64,000 nucleotides of DNA from Rhea pennata (taxonomy: Eukaryota; Chordata; Aves; Rheiformes; Rheidae), in NCBI RefSeq assembly GCF_028389875.1, contig NC_084667.1, positions 62,598,570-62,662,569 of the forward strand, written 5' to 3'. The notes under the pieces are model-generated. The model ran no database searches and had not been told where the DNA came from. It saw only the letters and a list, made by a program, of their open reading frames with translations. This document shows, piece by piece, positions 59,123 through 64,000 of this stretch (the first letter of the stretch is position 1; each line of letters starts with the position of its first letter). The position numbers were made by a program, and so were the translations under genes.

Positions 59123-62100
59123 ATCCAGTAACCCAGTGCTAGTATAATCGGGGGGTTAGTGCAGAAAAAAATACATGTCCTCTTGTAATGATAGGAGAAT
59201 GCTGGGGACAAGTTCATTTGATCCCACGTATCATTTCATCATCACAAGCTTATTAGTTCCTTGCAAGTCTTTAATAATGAGAATCAATGTATTTGAGATT
59301 CCTCTCAGGGCCAAATCCTTCAGCCTTCAGCCTGTGTTGTCACACGTGTCCTTTGCTCCATGTTCACTCACCTCCCACAAGCAGTTTCTTTACACAGGAG
59401 TCGTGGATGATGGCAATTTGCATTAACAGTGAGTTTATTTCAGTAAACTTGTTTTCGTTCATAAAAACATTTTTCTCCAGAGTTTTTTTTCCCCCACACT
59501 TATTCCTCCAGACATATTGATCTCTGTAGGCTTAGTTCTTCCTAGTTTAAGATCTGTTTTCTTTTAAAATGAGCTACATGTCTGGGAAATATATATTCTG
59601 GTGTTCCAAGAGGGCAGAGGGAGGTATTTCTAGAAATAGCAAGATGACAAACAAATAGAGAGAAATTCTGGTCTTGGCTACCTCACTATAAACTGAGCCT
59701 CTAGATCTTTTTCTCAGAACTGAAGCTTCCCATCTGTCAATTGGTGGATACGAATCCCAGTGGATGCTGAAGAAACATCTGGAGTCTATCTATTGTACTG
59801 CTATTGTCAGCGATCATCACCCAGTTACCATATATCTTTGTTGAGCTAAGGGAATTTGTGGTCTTTCCTCCAAATGGGTGACTGCAAAAATTGCAATATG
59901 TCTAACGCCATCTTCTATAGCTCTTCAAATCTCTCACACTGAGACTCCTGCTTAGCACCTATATTTCCATAAGCAAAAGTTTAATGAGCATCCAGGCAAG
60001 CTATTTCATAAACTAATGAGATGGATGCTGAGGGATGGGCTCTCTGCAGTGCTGCAAAAGAGACTCTAATGTCTATGACTAAGTCTGCAGGTTATGGAAG
60101 TACGAGGAACCTTCAGCAGTTCAGGACTGCTGAATTGAGTGGGTGGATTTGAACCTCTTGGGAATAAAAATGAGGAAGGGAGCCCAAACGACTTGCTTTC
60201 AAAACTGTTATTGAATGTGAATGTATGCCCACATGGTGCCTTTAAAAAATTCCAACCTAACTTTTTTGATGAGGAAGAAAGAGAAGATTATCCACACCCT
60301 GACATCTGACCTAGAGCAGAGGTGCCCAGACAAGAGAGAAGTCTTCCAGCCAGCCCTACATTTTCTACCCTAGAAATGACTCTATTGTAGAGCGTGAATT
60401 CCAAGAGGCAGCTTCATTTCGGGCTTTGCATGTTTTTTCAAGTTGGTGTTTATTTTGTCTGATCTGCCCTGACTTTCTGGTTCCTGTTACTGTTCTCTCC
60501 TATTGTTGCTGTTGAACCCTGGCCCTTGCCAGGATTTTGGGGGAGCTGCTTTTGTCTGAGGAAATATATAGGAGATTTTTGAAAATTGGCATGCCAGGAA
60601 AAAAGCAAGGGTGGCACCCTTTGCTCTTCAGGTCTTTTCTTCCCTTTTATCTTCTGTGTCTTTTCTTCTGGGATTTTTTTTTTTTTACTCATTTTTTTTA
60701 TTGTCCTGGTGATTGCTCCAGAACATTTGCTGCCCACTGTCCCACATGGGGCATGGAGCAGCCAGGACTTTATCCTGTGCTGAGATGCCATACTCATTCC
60801 TCTGCTGATCAACCTCTTTCTCTTCTGTACATATTATTAAAAAAGATGGAGGGAAATAAAGTTCATTTATTATGCGGAGTAATTAACTGGCGTTGCATCT
60901 CTGCAATGGTGAATGGCATTTGGGCTGTTGTCTTTGTTTAGCAACATGCATCCATGCAAATGACTGGGATGAAAATTCCCTGAAGTGGAAACTAAAGGAA
61001 CTTCTCTAACTGCTTATGTAAATTAATATAGAAAAGAAGGAAATTTAGGGAAAAAAATCCCCAAACATATGGCTTCTTTGTAACTTAGTCTTTCTTTGAC
61101 AAAAATAAATTACACAAGTGTTAATATATAAATATTTCCTTGCATCTCCTGCAAATACATCAGGGGAAAATTGATCTTTCTTCTTGAGAAATTATGTTGT
61201 GTGTCATGATTTACTTCCTTCTGTTTTCTTAGGAAATTAGCAGTTTGCACAGAAATGCATGAAGGAAATTATCTGCTTCCTTCACTTATTTTATTGATCT
61301 ACTTGTTAGTCTTTTAGTATAGTCAACACATCATTACTTCATTTCAAGGGTCTCCTTTGGCTCATAATTGTTTAGCCACAACTCTACGATTTGTCCAAAA
61401 GCAGTTAAACCTGGCAATCTGTGTGAGTGTTGAACGGGATTGCCTAAAAACTACTTACTCCATTTTCAGTATCAAAACATGCTTACCAAGATTTCCTCAT
61501 ATTGAAGATCATTAAGACTAAAAAGTTATGTATTATGGCAACAAGCAAAAATATTTACAACTAATAGCGAATATATCTAATTTTAGTTACTCACACCCAC
61601 CACTCCCACTGGAAAATGAACCCAGTGTCTTTCCGGATACACTTCTAGCTATTCTGGAAAGAAAATCCATTAGGAACTGTTGCTAGTGATTTCTCATTAC
61701 TTCTGATGGCTCTGTTTTTATTCTTGCTTGACAGCTCTCAGTGGGAGCATGTTAAGAAGGGTTGCCCGTAGAGCAGATCTGAAATTCAGTGTGCCTCGGA
61801 TACCCTAGATGAACTTCTTTATGTCGGAAGTAAATCATACTGGTGAACAGGACTTTGAGCCCTCTGCTGAGAAGCGCGTGGGAAGGACAGGCTGCTGTTT
61901 TAGCTTCTGGCTAATGGAACGAGTCCTTTCCATCCTCGTTGCCAGCACGGCAGATAAAAGATATGCAGCTACACAAGGGGATCGTGAAAGTAACCCCACA
62001 GTAAGTGCACGCAGAAGCGGGAATATAGACTGAGTTCCAAGCTCACACCAGCTGCACACAATCTAATTGCCCTCACTACAATGGCATACGTCCTAATTTA

Positions 62101-63139
62101 ATCTGAAGTGTGCTCCAGAGCAGGCCCTTTACTTTATAGTTCCTCTGTATTCGATAAACAGCACCACTGGAATGTGATACTTCCATCCACAGAACTGGGT
62201 ATTGCAGCCGAAATCCCTGTTCCCATGTCACTGACCGTGGAGACTGTTCTCTGGAGCAAGACCACACAACATAGAGAGAGGCTGAGCTTCGAAAACCTTT
62301 CAGAGAAACTTTTTCTAACTTCTTTTTCTTCTGGAAATAAAATGTATGTGGTCTTGGTAAGTAGAAATGTGAATTTATTAGACAGCAAAACAGAAAGAAA
62401 GTCAGCAGAGGAGAAGATGAGAAAAATTAACCTGCAGGTAGTATATACCATGCAGATTTAAAACGAAAGGAATGAATGGCACTTGGTTCAAAGACTGCTT
62501 CCCCTTTTCCTAAGCACTGCCAGATTGCCAGCCTCTCACACCACCGTTACAGCTCTTCACGTTGAGAGAAAGTAAAACTATACCTGAACTCATCCTATTT
62601 GAAGCGTTTTCCTAGGAAAATTTATCTCTGTTGCACAAGCGTATCTTTTAGTGGATGTGGGAAGAAGCCTGCCTTTGGACAATAGTGGTTGCTATATAAT
62701 AACTGTAAAATGGATAATAACAGTAACGAACTAGAACCGGCCAGGGCATGATAACTCAGCTCTGTGACCACTTCTGAGGTTTTACAATTTGTTTTCATTT
62801 TACAATGGAATGAAAACAAAACCTTCAGATATTATGTTTTCAATTTAGGTCTTTCTTGCTGCACTGTCAGAAATAACCAGAGTGCCCTGGACCTCAAGAA
62901 TCTGTCCTTCAAAATATTTTAAAAATGTTTCAACTTCGTTGAATCAGCATTTTCTCCTGGTGGGATAGTTTGTTAGAAATATTCTGGCCAGGACTTCTGC
63001 TAACCCTCAAACTTCAAAATCATGAGTTACATCCCCAAAACATAATTGTTACAAATCAGTTATTTTATGGTTTATGGATTTTTTTAATGTATCGTTTCCC
63101 TCCATCCTCTAAGGATGTTAATTTGCTTCCCATCCTCAC

Positions 63140-63180
63140 CTTTTTTGTTTTGTTTTATTTTATTTTCTTGTTTCTTTTGC
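63140..63180. repeat. T-rich (TTTTG/TTTTA)n tract
   Basis: TTTTTTGTTTTGTTTTATTT followed by more T-rich repeats. Simple repeat. Confidence 0.8.
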
Positions 63181-64000
63181 AGCTCCTTAGTGCCCTTGCC
63201 CTTCCCCAGCTTGTGCACAAGGAACTAGGATGAAATAATGTTCTTCTGGTGTGCTGTGGCAGAGGTATGCCAGGAAAGAGGTGGAATCATAGGGCTGCTG
63301 GATTGCCTCTGCACTAGTGGTCACTGTGGGGTGGTCCTCCTAGAGTCCTGAAAAGCCCTGTCTGGCTGCTGTTTGGCCTTTACTCCTCTAGGACGGCATT
63401 TTCTACCAGACAGAGTTGACATCTGAGAAGGCAGGAACGTCTGTTGCCATGTCCTGACCCACTACAACCCTAGCCAGCTGGGAAGAAATCAGAAGAGCTG
63501 CCCACATGGTAATAATTATCAATTAGTCCTTGTGGGGCAGCCACTATGCACAGTATGTCTGTGGTTTGGTTTTGGACTGGCTCGCTCAGAGATGGCCCTG
63601 CAGAACCCATACTTGTGTTGGCCAGCCCTGCACCCCACGGTGCACCCATGCAGGCTTTATAAAGAGTAGTTGTCTTTTTTTTTCCTTAACTTTCAGGTGG
63701 GAAGGCCTTATTCCTTCAGAAAGAAGCAACATGGAAAATGAATGTCCAGAAAAGGAGATGCACCTATTCATTCTGAAGGATGGAGGGAACTGGAGAAAGG
63801 AAATCAAGAGCTGGAAGGACTTAATGTCATGCAAGGTACAAGGTCACATCATGTTTGTATGAAGTGCCTCATGCTGTACACCAGGACATACTGTGAATGT
63901 TTACTCAGGGACAAGGCTCTCCTCTGCCCTCAGGAGTTTCCACCCTGTAGTGCAGTCTCAAAACTCTATTTTCCTTGCAAAACTGTGACAAGATTTGTTT

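Larger units (their letters stand above)
50151..64000 (-). other. RHOJ: Presumed RHOJ intron 1, distal part
   Basis: AT-rich with no gene recognised. It contains the 94-bp inverted repeat pair (57726 and 59029), the hairpin at 54728 and simple repeats. No P-loop exon of RHOJ and no exon of KCNH5, the next mammalian neighbour, was found. Confidence 0.55.

Noticed and set aside
63000..64000. KCNH5 exon at the right edge
   Set aside because: No ion-channel coding sequence recognised; the gene would be expected beyond RHOJ exon 1.

Overview
The window is vertebrate nuclear DNA, most likely from a bird. Evidence: two vertebrate genes with GT-AG introns, a CR1 LINE 3' tail, an older CR1/L3-type fragment, and a tRNA-Ile-headed SINE ending in a CR1-like tail. 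Interspersed repeats are otherwise sparse, which fits an avian genome. The pairing of GPHB5 with RHOJ in tail-to-tail orientation is, from memory, the same as in the mammalian PPP2R5E-GPHB5-RHOJ-KCNH5 neighbourhood, seen here reversed. I cannot name the species.

Layout. Positions 1-9012 are non-coding, apart from a degenerate tRNA-Asp fused head-on to a 5'-truncated CR1 (4948-5383, minus strand). GPHB5, the beta subunit of the glycoprotein hormone thyrostimulin, is complete on the plus strand (coding exons 9013-9216 and 11091-11279, 130 codons). A roughly 13 kb convergent intergenic stretch follows, with an old CR1/L3 fragment (14833-15090) and a compact CpG-rich spot (17131-17380). RHOJ, a Cdc42-subfamily Rho GTPase, is on the minus strand. 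Its last four coding exons are at 32784-32842, 27086-27250, 25735-25830 and 24357-24503, all with GT-AG splice sites and matching phases. The first coding exon, with the P-loop and effector region, is not in the window. Everything from 32843 to the right edge is therefore probably RHOJ intron 1, more than 31 kb.

That presumed intron holds the most unusual sequence: a CpG-rich domain (about 45.9-50.1 kb), two perfect short palindromes joined end to end (48725-48776), and a 94-bp inverted repeat at 97% identity whose arms lie 1.2 kb apart (57726-57819 and 59029-59122). It also has a G-run, several homopolymer tracts and two short tandem duplications.

The two genes have no known shared pathway. 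GPHB5 is a secreted hormone subunit that pairs with GPHA2. RHOJ is a membrane-anchored switch acting in endothelial and endocytic/cytoskeletal biology. Their neighbourhood is a syntenic relationship, not an operon. I found no new protein system; the candidate novelties are non-coding.
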